Assembly: GCA_019322375.1 (NCBI GenBank) | Contig: JAHWIP010000040.1 | Coordinates: 1-14,624 of the forward strand | Direction of reading: 5' to 3' | DNA from: Candidatus Woesearchaeota archaeon | Lineage (GTDB): Archaea > Nanobdellota > Nanobdellia > Woesearchaeales > SM23-78 | DNA: 14,624 nt | Notes under the pieces: generated by a model | What the model was told of the DNA's origin: nothing | The model's input: the letters and a program-made list of their open reading frames with translations, nothing else | The model's database searches: none | Program-made: the position numbers and the translations under genes | Shown here: in pieces, positions 7,501 to 14,059 of the stretch | Layout of the letters: every line of letters begins with the position of its first letter | How positions within the stretch are numbered: position 1 is the stretch's first letter

Positions 7501-7895
7501 ATTCTCACCCAGATATGCGCTCTTGTGCTGGAGGTGTAGTTCTCTATTTCATAATCTAATTCTGTTCCATCATTACTGCACCCTGCGCTGTAGAATCTTA
7601 TATCATCAAAATCTGCTTGCATGTCATCATCCCAGGTTAGGTTAATGTATACTGGAAAATCAGTAAGAGTTTCTGAACCACTGTTGGTAATGGTTATATT
7701 CTTGCACCTGTCAAAAGAAGTATTAGCCCAGGCAGCACTTACTGGTTTAGGTGAAAAGATAATAATAATCAACAAAAATAATAATAGTTTAAAAACAGGC
7801 TGAGAGCTGGGGCTACCAGAAGAAGAATTATTTGTTGGCGAGCTAAATCTAGGTGAGGTACTGCCTCTTACTAGACTTAGTTGTCCTCTTCTCAT
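4578..7895 (-). CDS. Large secreted DUF2341-LamG surface protein
   Basis: An extracellular protein of 1105 residues. Residues 1-33 are a Ser-rich leader beginning MRRGQLSLV, which resembles an archaeal class III (pilin-type) signal motif. A hydrophobic helix follows at about 34-48, with likely cleavage after PVSA (54). Residues 56-388 and 389-about 715 are two units, each a DUF2341 domain followed by a LamG/concanavalin-like sandwich (ending LLDEIRIS or LMDEIRIS). Such domains commonly bind glycans. Residues 718-862 are Cys-rich with three NAH...CC repeats, 863-967 are FnIII-like with six or more Cys, and 968-1105 are an Ig-like beta domain. No C-terminal anchor is visible. Potential N-glycosylation sequons are very frequent (e.g. 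N58, N67, N85). Glycan or partner-cell adhesion is an inference. The start codon lies inside a hairpin. It is divergent from the dockerin beta-helix gene. Confidence 0.85.
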   Translation of the reverse strand: MRRGQLSLVRGSTSPRFSSPTNNSSSGSPSSQPVFKLLLFLLIIIIFSPKPVSAAWANTSFDRCKNITITNSGSETLTDFPVYINLTWDDDMQADFDDIRFYSAGCSNDGTELDYEIENYTSSTRAHIWVRIPSLTSSGKTISVYYMNNTGVSSGENAEGVWDSNYMGVWHMAEVNATDSTQYGHNGTLNDSVTFNSSGKIDGADYFDGSGDYIDVGDIGSDDWSAITVSTWINYDSDSDDMRAVCKSTGTDEANHTFCMYPNNEKIRVRMRTEGAGGGYGSYNSDTNIGTDSWHHIAFTWQTGVGIKFYRDGAADGTGNRLGETIDDSNQVVVFGNVNTVDSRHIQGLLDEIRISNNSRSASWINMSYLMVANHSDFVSYGSEEKRTWADNDFDRCMDITITNSGSETLTDFPVYINLTWDDDMQADFTDIRFYGAECKNGGVKLDYEIENYSYSSRAHIWVRIPSLTSSGKTISVYYMNNTGVSSGENAEGVWDSNYIGVWHMAEVNATDSTSYQNNGTGNGTLSSSGSIANAVDFDGDDDVIIVPDAPSINVTGSEITVSAWIYFHNISGRNTHPVQKAWSDKGYVIILTTSGYIRFSIYNGSNGTSATSTSPAPLNQWIMFTGKFNSSSNITLYANGLYNNSISARGNLTGNDDLYFGMEGWQPSDNFKLDGLMDEIRISDIVRSDNWINMTYLIVANHSDFVSYGSEESRSDLQCYFIYNTTCPSGTAKLIGLENDTDGYNNAHAQNNSLDSYNYSICCNSSNASVTINNSCNDANVIKLSANTNAHVEIGTNSNYSISACLSSDWHKVYCTYPTGSCTSTEECILSMAGSEGTNSSNAHLGKCSQYNQMVCCDLQNYAPSQPTLEYPANGNTSVSERRPNFNWSTCTDPDGDSVDYTINITCGTGCPAACSDVDVSAISTSNYTLSSALCVDQSYNWSVSACDPYDECNTSVVWNFTIASTADLTFLINNTSFGNMSLGENNDTEDDSPTPFVVQNSGNVLLNVTVNASALFERVAMNTTYYQFKADDNETAGSYVVACSQDAAFANMDNATSKIIFCNMSYEDANDEGEIELNVTVPDDEPVGTKSSVIKINSYSTET
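6364..6692 (-). repeat. DUF2341 repeat copy 2 (999-base period)
   Basis: This is the second DUF2341 unit in the coding strand and is the partner of 7363-7691, exactly 999 bases (333 codons) away. Bases 6364-6512 match 7363-7511 with a single difference (6396 versus 7395), and 6613-6692 match 7612-7691 without any. The roughly 100 bases between these blocks differ at many positions, although the protein stays similar. Confidence 0.9.
7363..7691 (-). repeat. DUF2341 repeat copy 1 (999-base period)
   Basis: This is the first DUF2341 unit in the coding strand, matching 6364-6692 in two near-identical blocks separated by a diverged stretch. The LamG domains that follow each copy are clearly different from each other, so the likeness is confined to the DUF2341 part. 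Confidence 0.9.
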
Positions 7896-7911
7896 AGCTC
7901 GCCAACTCTCA
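7801..7911 (-). promoter_or_regulatory. Hairpin enclosing the start codon of the DUF2341 gene
   Basis: On the - strand TTGGCGAGCT (7905-7896) lies directly before the ATG at 7895 and pairs perfectly with AGCTCGCCAA at 7844-7835. A further TGAGAG (7911-7906) pairs with CTCTCA (7806-7801). Inside the loop, TCTAG and CTAGA arms plus GAGG and CCTC arms form a smaller stem. No ribosome site is visible, so the structure may control initiation. Confidence 0.5.
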
Positions 7912-8045
7912 ACCTAAACAATTTTGCTGTAAATTAAGTCACAAATCGTGAACATGAAATTAATTAATCCTGGCAACAAAGACTTACTCATCTAAAAACC
8001 CACCCTTTACTATCAAATTATTAAAAAGATTAATAAACAAAAGAG
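7912..8045. other. Divergent intergenic region
   Basis: This 134-base AT-rich stretch separates the - strand DUF2341 gene from the + strand beta-helix gene. A possible - strand TATA (GACTTAATTTAC, 7940-7929) would give a leader of a dozen or so bases. No gene, RNA or operator repeat is apparent elsewhere in it. Confidence 0.35.
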
Positions 8046-8070
8046 TATATAAAGGTTTTTGTTAAGGTGA
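8046..8070 (+). promoter_or_regulatory. TATA box and ribosome-binding site for the 577-residue gene
   Basis: TATATAAA at 8046-8053 is a strong box. AAGGTGA at 8064-8070 lies five bases before a GTG at 8076, which favours that start over the in-frame GTG at 8067. With the usual TATA spacing the transcript would begin near 8072-8076, so it may instead be leaderless. The two readings conflict. Confidence 0.5.
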
Positions 8071-8075
8071 GTGGT

Positions 8076-9800
8076 GTGAAAATCTTGAAGAAAAACTTAG
8101 AAAATTTTAATTTTCAAAAAAAGATTTTTATGATAATGATTTTATTTCTGCTTATATTATCCAGCTTTGTGCTTGCCAATGCTGACATTAATAACGATGG
8201 TGATGTTGATATTGTTGACTTAGTTATTGTTGTTAATGATTTTGGCAGCTCTAATGTTATTTCAGATACAGACAGCAATGGAATTGTCGACATATTTGAT
8301 GTGGTGTATGTTGCAGTCAGGATTGGAACAACACCTGAACCACCAGAGCCACCAACCCAATGCACAGGAACATGCAAAACCAGCCCGTGCAACACCTACA
8401 CCGACTGCACAACAAGCCCAGGCAACTGCACCACAGGATACTGCTGCAAAGGAACATGCACAACACCAAGTGGCAATGTCTATTATGTTGCGACTTATGG
8501 CGATGACAACAATCCAGGAACAGAAGCATTGCCCTTTAGAACAGTGCAGAAAGCTATAAATTCAGTTAATGCTAATGATACTATTTTCATAAAATCAGGA
8601 ACCTATGACTTAACAGGGTTCTCCCCTAAAATTTATATCCCTATAAGAATAATTGGGGAAGATAAAAGAAATACTGTATTAAAAAACGGAAGAACTATTA
8701 CCTTCCATAATAGCCTTACTGTAAAAAATATTAAATTCACAGAATTTTCTGGCACTGTGTTCAAGCCTTTAGCATTAAGTGGAGAAATTATTGACGGAGT
8801 AACTTTTGAGAATTGTATCTTTGACAAAGTTGGAGGAGGCATTGTTGACAGAGAGTCTGCTGGTATTTTAACTAATTTCAGGATAGTAAATAATGAATTT
8901 AATAATCTCAGCAGTTCAGGTTCAATATATGCAATCAGCATGTATAGAGGGATAATATCCAACATAAGTATAACTGGTAATAAATTTGAAAATATGAAAG
9001 CAGGTACACAAGGTACTGGTAATGCCATTGCTATTCTTCTGGGAACTACAACAAATAGAGATACAACTAAATCAATAAATATAATAAATAATACATTTAA
9101 GTCAATTATCGGTGTTGTTGGAGGAATAGATCAGAATATTGAAGGGCATGCAGTCCTTGCTTATGGTTCTGATATTACTGTATCCTCTAATTTCATCACT
9201 GATGTAAATAATGCGCCTGATCACGAAGCAATATACCTAAAAGCAAGTTATTCTGAGATATCTTACAATATTATTCATAATGGCGGGGCAACTGTGGACG
9301 GAGGAGGAGGTGATATCTCTATCAAGGGCAATGGTAATTTTGGGAACGCAATATTTGGAAACAAAATAACCGGCGATTATCCAGGGATTGGAATCTATAC
9401 TCAAGGTGAAGTAAATATCTCAAATAATTATGTTAAAAAGCATTTGGGCGGCATGGGTGTTTATTCATATGAGCTTGCTGGACGAGCGATCTATATCAAA
9501 AATAATTATATCGAAACTAAAGACAGAAGCATTACGGTTTATAATGCTGCAGATGGAGAAATTATGAATAACGCCATTATTAGTTATGAGTCTTCCCTAT
9601 ATTATCTTAGTAACAGCCCAAATCTCAATGTCCACAATAATGTAGAATGCCAAGGGACTAATTGCAACATAGTTCCTCCATATCCAACCTGCCAGAACCT
9701 GGGATATATCTGCTGTGATTCATGCTCAGGAACAGCTTATCCAAGTTATGACACGAACTGTGCATACAGAAAAGGAAAATGCTGCGCAGTATGTGGCTAG
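8076..9800 (+). CDS. Secreted right-handed beta-helix protein with N-terminal dockerin
   Basis: An extracellular protein of 574 residues from the GTG at 8076 (577 from the GTG at 8067; numbers here use 577). A basic leader is followed by a signal helix at about 20-36, with cleavage near VLA. Residues 39-87 form a dockerin-like pair of calcium loops, DINNDGDVDIVD and DTDSNGIVDIFD. A Pro-rich spacer and a small module with eight or so Cys (98-131) follow. From 137 a DUF1565-like entry (VYYVATYGDDNNPGT) leads into parallel beta-helix repeats, seen as recurrent N-N-x-F/I-x-N rungs, to about 530. The end (537-577) has eight Cys including two CC pairs, probably disulphide-bonded. Beta-helix proteins often act on or bind polysaccharides, but no catalytic residues can be assigned. 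The next gene has the same fold, 57 bases downstream. Confidence 0.8.
   Translation: MKILKKNLENFNFQKKIFMIMILFLLILSSFVLANADINNDGDVDIVDLVIVVNDFGSSNVISDTDSNGIVDIFDVVYVAVRIGTTPEPPEPPTQCTGTCKTSPCNTYTDCTTSPGNCTTGYCCKGTCTTPSGNVYYVATYGDDNNPGTEALPFRTVQKAINSVNANDTIFIKSGTYDLTGFSPKIYIPIRIIGEDKRNTVLKNGRTITFHNSLTVKNIKFTEFSGTVFKPLALSGEIIDGVTFENCIFDKVGGGIVDRESAGILTNFRIVNNEFNNLSSSGSIYAISMYRGIISNISITGNKFENMKAGTQGTGNAIAILLGTTTNRDTTKSINIINNTFKSIIGVVGGIDQNIEGHAVLAYGSDITVSSNFITDVNNAPDHEAIYLKASYSEISYNIIHNGGATVDGGGGDISIKGNGNFGNAIFGNKITGDYPGIGIYTQGEVNISNNYVKKHLGGMGVYSYELAGRAIYIKNNYIETKDRSITVYNAADGEIMNNAIISYESSLYYLSNSPNLNVHNNVECQGTNCNIVPPYPTCQNLGYICCDSCSGTAYPSYDTNCAYRKGKCCAVCG
8100..8115. repeat. Short palindrome in the signal-peptide leader
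   Basis: GAAAATT, two T bases, then AATTTTC form a perfect 16-base inverted repeat within the codons just before the signal helix. It is another short palindrome at the beginning of a surface-protein gene. In such AT-rich DNA it could arise by chance. Confidence 0.4.
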
Positions 9801-9824
9801 TAATTTCTTAATATTAAATGAGAA

Positions 9825-9838
9825 AATATATATAATAA
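9825..9838 (+). promoter_or_regulatory. TATA box for the 687-residue gene
   Basis: AATATATATAATAA lies about 25 bases before the ATG at 9858 and no ribosome site intervenes, so this gene probably gives a leaderless transcript of its own even though it follows the previous beta-helix gene closely. Confidence 0.55.
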
Positions 9839-9857
9839 AAAATTTAAAACTTGATTC

Positions 9858-11921
9858 ATGAAAAAAAGAGTGTTATGCTTTGCCTTGTTGTTTTTTTTAT
9901 TCCTGCCTATTGTAAATGCAGCAACTTATTACGTCTCTAAGAGCAGCTGCTCTGATTCTGGTCCTGGAACACAATCTGAACCCTGGTGCACTATTCAAAA
10001 GGCTGCGAACACTCTCCAGGCAGGCGACACGGTTCTTATAAAGGCTGGGGCATACTATGAACAAGTCACCCCGGTTAATTCAGGAACAGAAAACAATTAC
10101 ATTACCTACAGTGCATACCAAAACGATATAGTATCTATTGTTGATGGTTATTTTCCCATTGATGTAATGGGGGATAAGAGTTATTTGAAGTTTATTAATT
10201 TAGAACTGCAGGTCACTGGCAATAATGACTGGTCAGCAGCCTTTAGGGCTAAAGAATCAGGCAGTACTGCACCTCATCATCTTATCCTTGACAGCCTTAC
10301 ATTAAAGGGCGAGGAACCAATGTCCTCGGCCAGGCAGTTTGGTGTTTTACTACAAGCCTTTCAGACTCCTATAACTGATATCACCATTAAGAACTGCCAG
10401 GTAAACAATAATAATCACCATGGTATCTTTTTATATGGCATGATTTACAGGGCGGATATTGGCCCAGATAATCATATTAGTTATAACGGCTGGGGCATGG
10501 GAAGCCCTGAGAGTCCTCACTACTCACATGGAATTGAAATACACTCAGAATATCCTGGCTTTCAGGACAGAGGGGCCAGGGATATAAATATATTTGAAAA
10601 TGAAATTGACCATAATGATATGCAAGGAATTCGACCTGCTTTTTGTCAGCGCATTCATATAAAAGACAATTATCTCCATCACAACGGTGCCACTGGGATT
10701 CAGTTAGAAAACGAAGTTGATGAAGCAGTACTGGAAAACAACATTGCTGAATATAATGTGCAGGTCTATTCTCATGAGGCTGGTGCCTGGCTAGATGAAA
10801 GTGATTATGTCGTGATTCAGAACAATATCTTCCGTAACAACAAGTATGGCTTTATGACTCAAGGAAGCAATCAGGTTATTATCAGGAATAATAAGATTTA
10901 TGAAAATAACAGGGGCATATCTAATATTTACCAGGCTCAAGGTGCTTACTTAAGGTGGGGCACTAATGATAATATTCTTATTCACAATACTTTCTATAAA
11001 AACTGCGATCAGACAGGAGCATTTGGAGATTTAACAATTGCCAGAGCCGGTGATTCTGTTAGACCCACAGTAAAAAATAATATTATCTCAGAAGGAAAAT
11101 GCTTGTATGATTTATGGGTTGAACAAGAAACTGACTATAAATCTGACTACAATAATTATTATAATACCAAGCCACTGAATGTAAACTGGAAAGGCAGCGC
11201 CATGAGCTGGTCTCAATATGTTTCATCAAGCGGGCAAGACACCCACTCTATCAATGAAAATCCTTTACTTGAAAATCCAGGTTCAGGAAATTTCAATCTG
11301 CAGTCAAACAGTCCCTGCATTGACAAAGGAGCCTTCCTTACAACAGTGACATCCTCAAGTGGAAGCGGAACAAGTTTGCAAGTAGAAGATGCGCGTTATT
11401 TCACTGACGGCATGGGTATTATTGAAGGCGACTTAATAAAAGTCGGCTCAAATCCTTTGAACAGGATTACAGATGTTGATTATTCAACAAACACCATAAC
11501 CTTAGAGCAAAGCATAACATGGAACAATGGCGATGCTGTTACTTATCCTTATTATGGAACAGCACCAGACATAGGTGCAATTGAATATGTGAGTGGCGGC
11601 CAGCCTCCTGTGTGTACAGAAGCAGACTGGACTTATACTGACGGAACTTGCCAGCCAAACAACACATTTACAAGGACCTGGACAAAAATCAATGCAGACT
11701 GCGAGGGAGGAGTAAGTCACCCAGACACAGAAACCATTAGCTGCACTTATAATGTCCCAGCAGACATTAACAATGATGGAGATGTAGATATATACGACTT
11801 AATAAGTGTGATAAAAGACTTTGGCAAAACATCAAACTTAATATACCCAAAAGCAGACACAGACAACAACCAAATAATAGATATATTTGATGTTGTGTAT
11901 GTGGCTAGCAGGATTTCTTGA
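9858..11921 (+). CDS. Secreted right-handed beta-helix protein with C-terminal dockerin
   Basis: An extracellular protein of 687 residues. The signal peptide is short and clear (KKR, then a hydrophobic run, cleavage after VNA or NAA near 21). Residues 23-75 match the entry segment of DUF1565/polysaccharide-lyase-like helices (TYYVSKSSCSDSGPGTQSEP, AGDTVLIKAG). Beta-helix rungs run from about 110 to 425, with N-N-x-I and N-x-I-x-x-N repeats. A closing segment of SPCIDKG plus DIGAIEY is split by an extra domain of about 70 residues. Next is a Cys/Trp module (CTEADWTYTDGTCQ, TWTKINADC) reminiscent of thrombospondin type 1. A dockerin fills 635-687, with loops DINNDGDVDIYD and DTDNNQIIDIFD. A polysaccharide-cleaving or -binding role is likely for the fold but not shown. 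The dockerin implies docking to a cohesin not present in the window. Confidence 0.8.
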   Translation: MKKRVLCFALLFFLFLPIVNAATYYVSKSSCSDSGPGTQSEPWCTIQKAANTLQAGDTVLIKAGAYYEQVTPVNSGTENNYITYSAYQNDIVSIVDGYFPIDVMGDKSYLKFINLELQVTGNNDWSAAFRAKESGSTAPHHLILDSLTLKGEEPMSSARQFGVLLQAFQTPITDITIKNCQVNNNNHHGIFLYGMIYRADIGPDNHISYNGWGMGSPESPHYSHGIEIHSEYPGFQDRGARDINIFENEIDHNDMQGIRPAFCQRIHIKDNYLHHNGATGIQLENEVDEAVLENNIAEYNVQVYSHEAGAWLDESDYVVIQNNIFRNNKYGFMTQGSNQVIIRNNKIYENNRGISNIYQAQGAYLRWGTNDNILIHNTFYKNCDQTGAFGDLTIARAGDSVRPTVKNNIISEGKCLYDLWVEQETDYKSDYNNYYNTKPLNVNWKGSAMSWSQYVSSSGQDTHSINENPLLENPGSGNFNLQSNSPCIDKGAFLTTVTSSSGSGTSLQVEDARYFTDGMGIIEGDLIKVGSNPLNRITDVDYSTNTITLEQSITWNNGDAVTYPYYGTAPDIGAIEYVSGGQPPVCTEADWTYTDGTCQPNNTFTRTWTKINADCEGGVSHPDTETISCTYNVPADINNDGDVDIYDLISVIKDFGKTSNLIYPKADTDNNQIIDIFDVVYVASRIS

Positions 11922-11941
11922 ATATAATTTATGAACAAAAT

Positions 11942-11958
11942 TTATAAAAGCTTTATAA
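11942..11958. promoter_or_regulatory. Symmetric TATA palindrome before the hydrolase gene
   Basis: TTATAAA, AGC, TTTATAA forms a 17-base dyad 57 bases before the ATG at 12015. It could act as a promoter in either direction or as an operator. A second AT-rich candidate (CTTTAAATAATAA, from 11970) is better spaced for a short leader carrying the GGGTGG ribosome site at 12005-12010. Confidence 0.35.
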
Positions 11959-12014
11959 CTAGCATTAACTTTAAATAATAATACTGGTTTCAAAGAGGTA
12001 TAAAGGGTGGTAAC

Positions 12015-12668
12015 ATGAAAATCATGGGTTTAGACATAGAATTATTCAATCATGCCAGTGTTATGATCAAAAACAAGAAATTAATCTACATAGACCCGTT
12101 CCAGTTAGCAGACGGGCATCACCTAGAAAAAGCAGATATTGTATTAATAACTCATTCGCACTATGACCATTGCAGTCCAAATGATGTTGACTTGGTGAGT
12201 GATGAAAATACACTGATAATAACTGTGCCTGATGCTCAGAGCAAGCTAAATCATCTAAAGGTCAAGGGCATAACAGTTATTGAGCCTGGAAAAACAATCA
12301 AGGTGAATGATGAGAAAATAACTGCTGTGCCTGCTTATAACATCAATAAATGGAGGAGTGAAGGAATTCCTTATCATCCAAAAGACAATGGCTGGGTTGG
12401 CTTTATTATTGAGATGAGCAGTGTAAGGGTTTATCATGCAGGTGACACAGACTTAATACCTGAGATGAAAGATATAGAGACAGACATTGCATTCCTGCCA
12501 GTAGGAGGAACTTATACTATGAATGCAGAAGAAGCAGCCCAGGCAACCAAAACATTCAAGAAGTGCAAAATCGCTATTCCAATGCACTATGGAACAATAA
12601 TCGGCAGTGGAAGCGATGCAGAGCTGTTTAAAGAAAAAGCAGGGTGCGAGGTAAAGCTGTTGATGTGA
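12015..12668 (+). CDS. Metallo-beta-lactamase-fold hydrolase, UPF0173/UlaG-like
   Basis: A cytoplasmic 217-residue protein with the metal ligands of the metallo-beta-lactamase fold: THSHYDH at 46-52 (H47, H49, D51, H52), H141 with GDTD (D144), and H191 in MHYGT. The compact length and the pattern HASVMI...YIDPF near the start fit the UPF0173/UlaG-like group, whose best-known member opens L-ascorbate-6-phosphate. Most archaeal members have no proven substrate, so the reaction here is open. The ATG at 12015 is supported by a GGGTGG site with about four bases of spacing; a second ATG at 12024 is less well placed. Its stop is five bases before the aspS start, so the two are probably one operon, though no functional link to tRNA charging is apparent. 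Confidence 0.85.
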   Translation: MKIMGLDIELFNHASVMIKNKKLIYIDPFQLADGHHLEKADIVLITHSHYDHCSPNDVDLVSDENTLIITVPDAQSKLNHLKVKGITVIEPGKTIKVNDEKITAVPAYNINKWRSEGIPYHPKDNGWVGFIIEMSSVRVYHAGDTDLIPEMKDIETDIAFLPVGGTYTMNAEEAAQATKTFKKCKIAIPMHYGTIIGSGSDAELFKEKAGCEVKLLM

Positions 12669-12673
12669 TTAAT

Positions 12674-14053
12674 ATGCTACGAACACACACTTGCGGAGAA
12701 CTTAGAAAAAAACATGCTGGTAAAAAAGTTGTTTTGTGCGGCTGGGTTGACACCCACCGTATCCAGGGCAAGCTTAGTTTTATCATGCTCAGGGACAGGT
12801 ATGGAAAAACACAGATATTTGTTAATCCTGATATTACTGCAAAGCTTGGTGAGCTTAGAAGAGAGAGCGTTGTCCAGGTCAAAGGAGAGGTTAAGAAAAG
12901 GCCTGCTAATCAGGTGAAAAAAGAATTAGACACTGGCGAGATAGAAGTTAGTGCTACAGAAGTAAACATCATGACCAGAGCTGCTCCTCTGCCCTTAGAG
13001 CTTGATGAGAGTGTTGCTTCAACAGAGGAAACAAGGCTGAAGTACAGGTTTTTGGATTTAAGAAAAAAAAGAATGCAGAAAAACCTGGCTTTAAGGCATA
13101 AGGTTAACAAGGCTATCAGGGATTTCATGGATAAAGAAAGTTTTTTAGAGTTGGAAACCCCGCTTCTTGCTAAGTCAACACCTGAAGGAGCTCGTGACTA
13201 TCTTGTTCCTAGCAGGGTTTACAAAGGAAAGTTCTATGCACTGCCTCAAAGCCCTCAGTTGTTCAAGCAGTTGTTCATGGTTGCTGGTTATGACAAATAC
13301 TTTCAGATAGTCAAGTGTTTTAGGGACGAGGATTTAAGAGCTGACAGGCAGCCAGAATTCACTCAGCTGGATGTTGAGATGAGCTTTGTAACAGAAGAAG
13401 ATGTGTATGATGTTAATGAAAGGCTTATGAAATCTGTTTGGAAAGATGTTTTTGGAATTAACTTAAAGATTCCTTTTGAAAGAATCAGTTATGCAGAATC
13501 CATGGAGAAGTATAAGACAGACAAGCCTGACTTAAGAAAAGATAAAAATAACAAGGATGAATGGAAATTTGTATGGGTAGTTGACTTTCCGCTCCTTGAA
13601 TGGAATGAAGAAGAAAAAAGATTTTATGCAATGCACCACCCATTTACTTCTCCAAAACCAGAAGATATTGCAATGATGGAGAAAGAGCCTGCAAAAGCAA
13701 GAGCAAGAGCTTACGACCTTGTGTTAAATGGGGCAGAGATTGCTGGAGGCTCAATAAGAATCCATGACCTAGAATTGCAGAAAAAAATGTTCAAAGCCCT
13801 TGGCATAAGTGAGAAAGAAGCAGAGTTGAAATTCAGTTTCTTGTTAAATGCTTTTAAGTATGGAGCTCCTCCTCACGGAGGCATAGCTTACGGACTGGAC
13901 AGGCTGGTAATGTTAATGGCAGGAGAAGAAACCATTCGCGAGGTTATTGCTTATCCAAAAAACAAGGATGCAAAGGATTTAATGCTGGATGCTCCAAGTG
14001 ATGTTCATCACATGCAGATGGATGAGCTGGGGTTGCATATAAAGCCAAAGTGA
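12674..14053 (+). CDS. aspS: Aspartyl-tRNA synthetase, bacterial type without GAD domain
   Basis: Charges tRNA-Asp (or possibly tRNA-Asn as well) with aspartate. Residues 1-100 are the OB-fold anticodon-binding domain, opening with the bacterial-type signature MLRTHTCGEL and CGWV. The class II core follows: motif 1 around 157-180 (FLELETPLLAKSTPEGARDY), motif 2 with QSPQLFKQLFMVAGYDKYFQ and FRDEDLRADRQPEFTQLDVE (192-235), and motif 3 GGIAYGLDRLVMLMAG (402-417). Bacterial enzymes are about 590 residues, with a GAD domain of roughly 110-130 residues inserted after DKPDLR. Here DKPDLR (283-288) runs on after about ten residues to WVVDFPLLEW, so the insert is absent and the total is 459. I start at ATG 12674 rather than the overlapping GTG at 12644 because MLRTHTCG is the normal N-terminus. 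The editing-like gene follows six bases downstream. Confidence 0.92.
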   Translation: MLRTHTCGELRKKHAGKKVVLCGWVDTHRIQGKLSFIMLRDRYGKTQIFVNPDITAKLGELRRESVVQVKGEVKKRPANQVKKELDTGEIEVSATEVNIMTRAAPLPLELDESVASTEETRLKYRFLDLRKKRMQKNLALRHKVNKAIRDFMDKESFLELETPLLAKSTPEGARDYLVPSRVYKGKFYALPQSPQLFKQLFMVAGYDKYFQIVKCFRDEDLRADRQPEFTQLDVEMSFVTEEDVYDVNERLMKSVWKDVFGINLKIPFERISYAESMEKYKTDKPDLRKDKNNKDEWKFVWVVDFPLLEWNEEEKRFYAMHHPFTSPKPEDIAMMEKEPAKARARAYDLVLNGAEIAGGSIRIHDLELQKKMFKALGISEKEAELKFSFLLNAFKYGAPPHGGIAYGLDRLVMLMAGEETIREVIAYPKNKDAKDLMLDAPSDVHHMQMDELGLHIKPK

Positions 14054-14059
14054 TCTCAA

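Noticed and set aside
7940..8045. Possible small RNA or tRNA in the divergent gap.
   Set aside because: No tRNA T-loop consensus, no long stem and no terminator-like T run on either strand.
8317..8529. A Cys/Leu-rich - strand ORF opposite the dockerin gene.
   Set aside because: It is the reverse of the Cys-rich linker codons, with no signal, promoter or recognisable domain.
12644..12673. Upstream GTG start extending aspS by ten codons.
   Set aside because: It overlaps the preceding gene by 25 bases and gives a non-homologous start. MLRTHTCG from 12674 is the usual beginning of bacterial-type AspRS.
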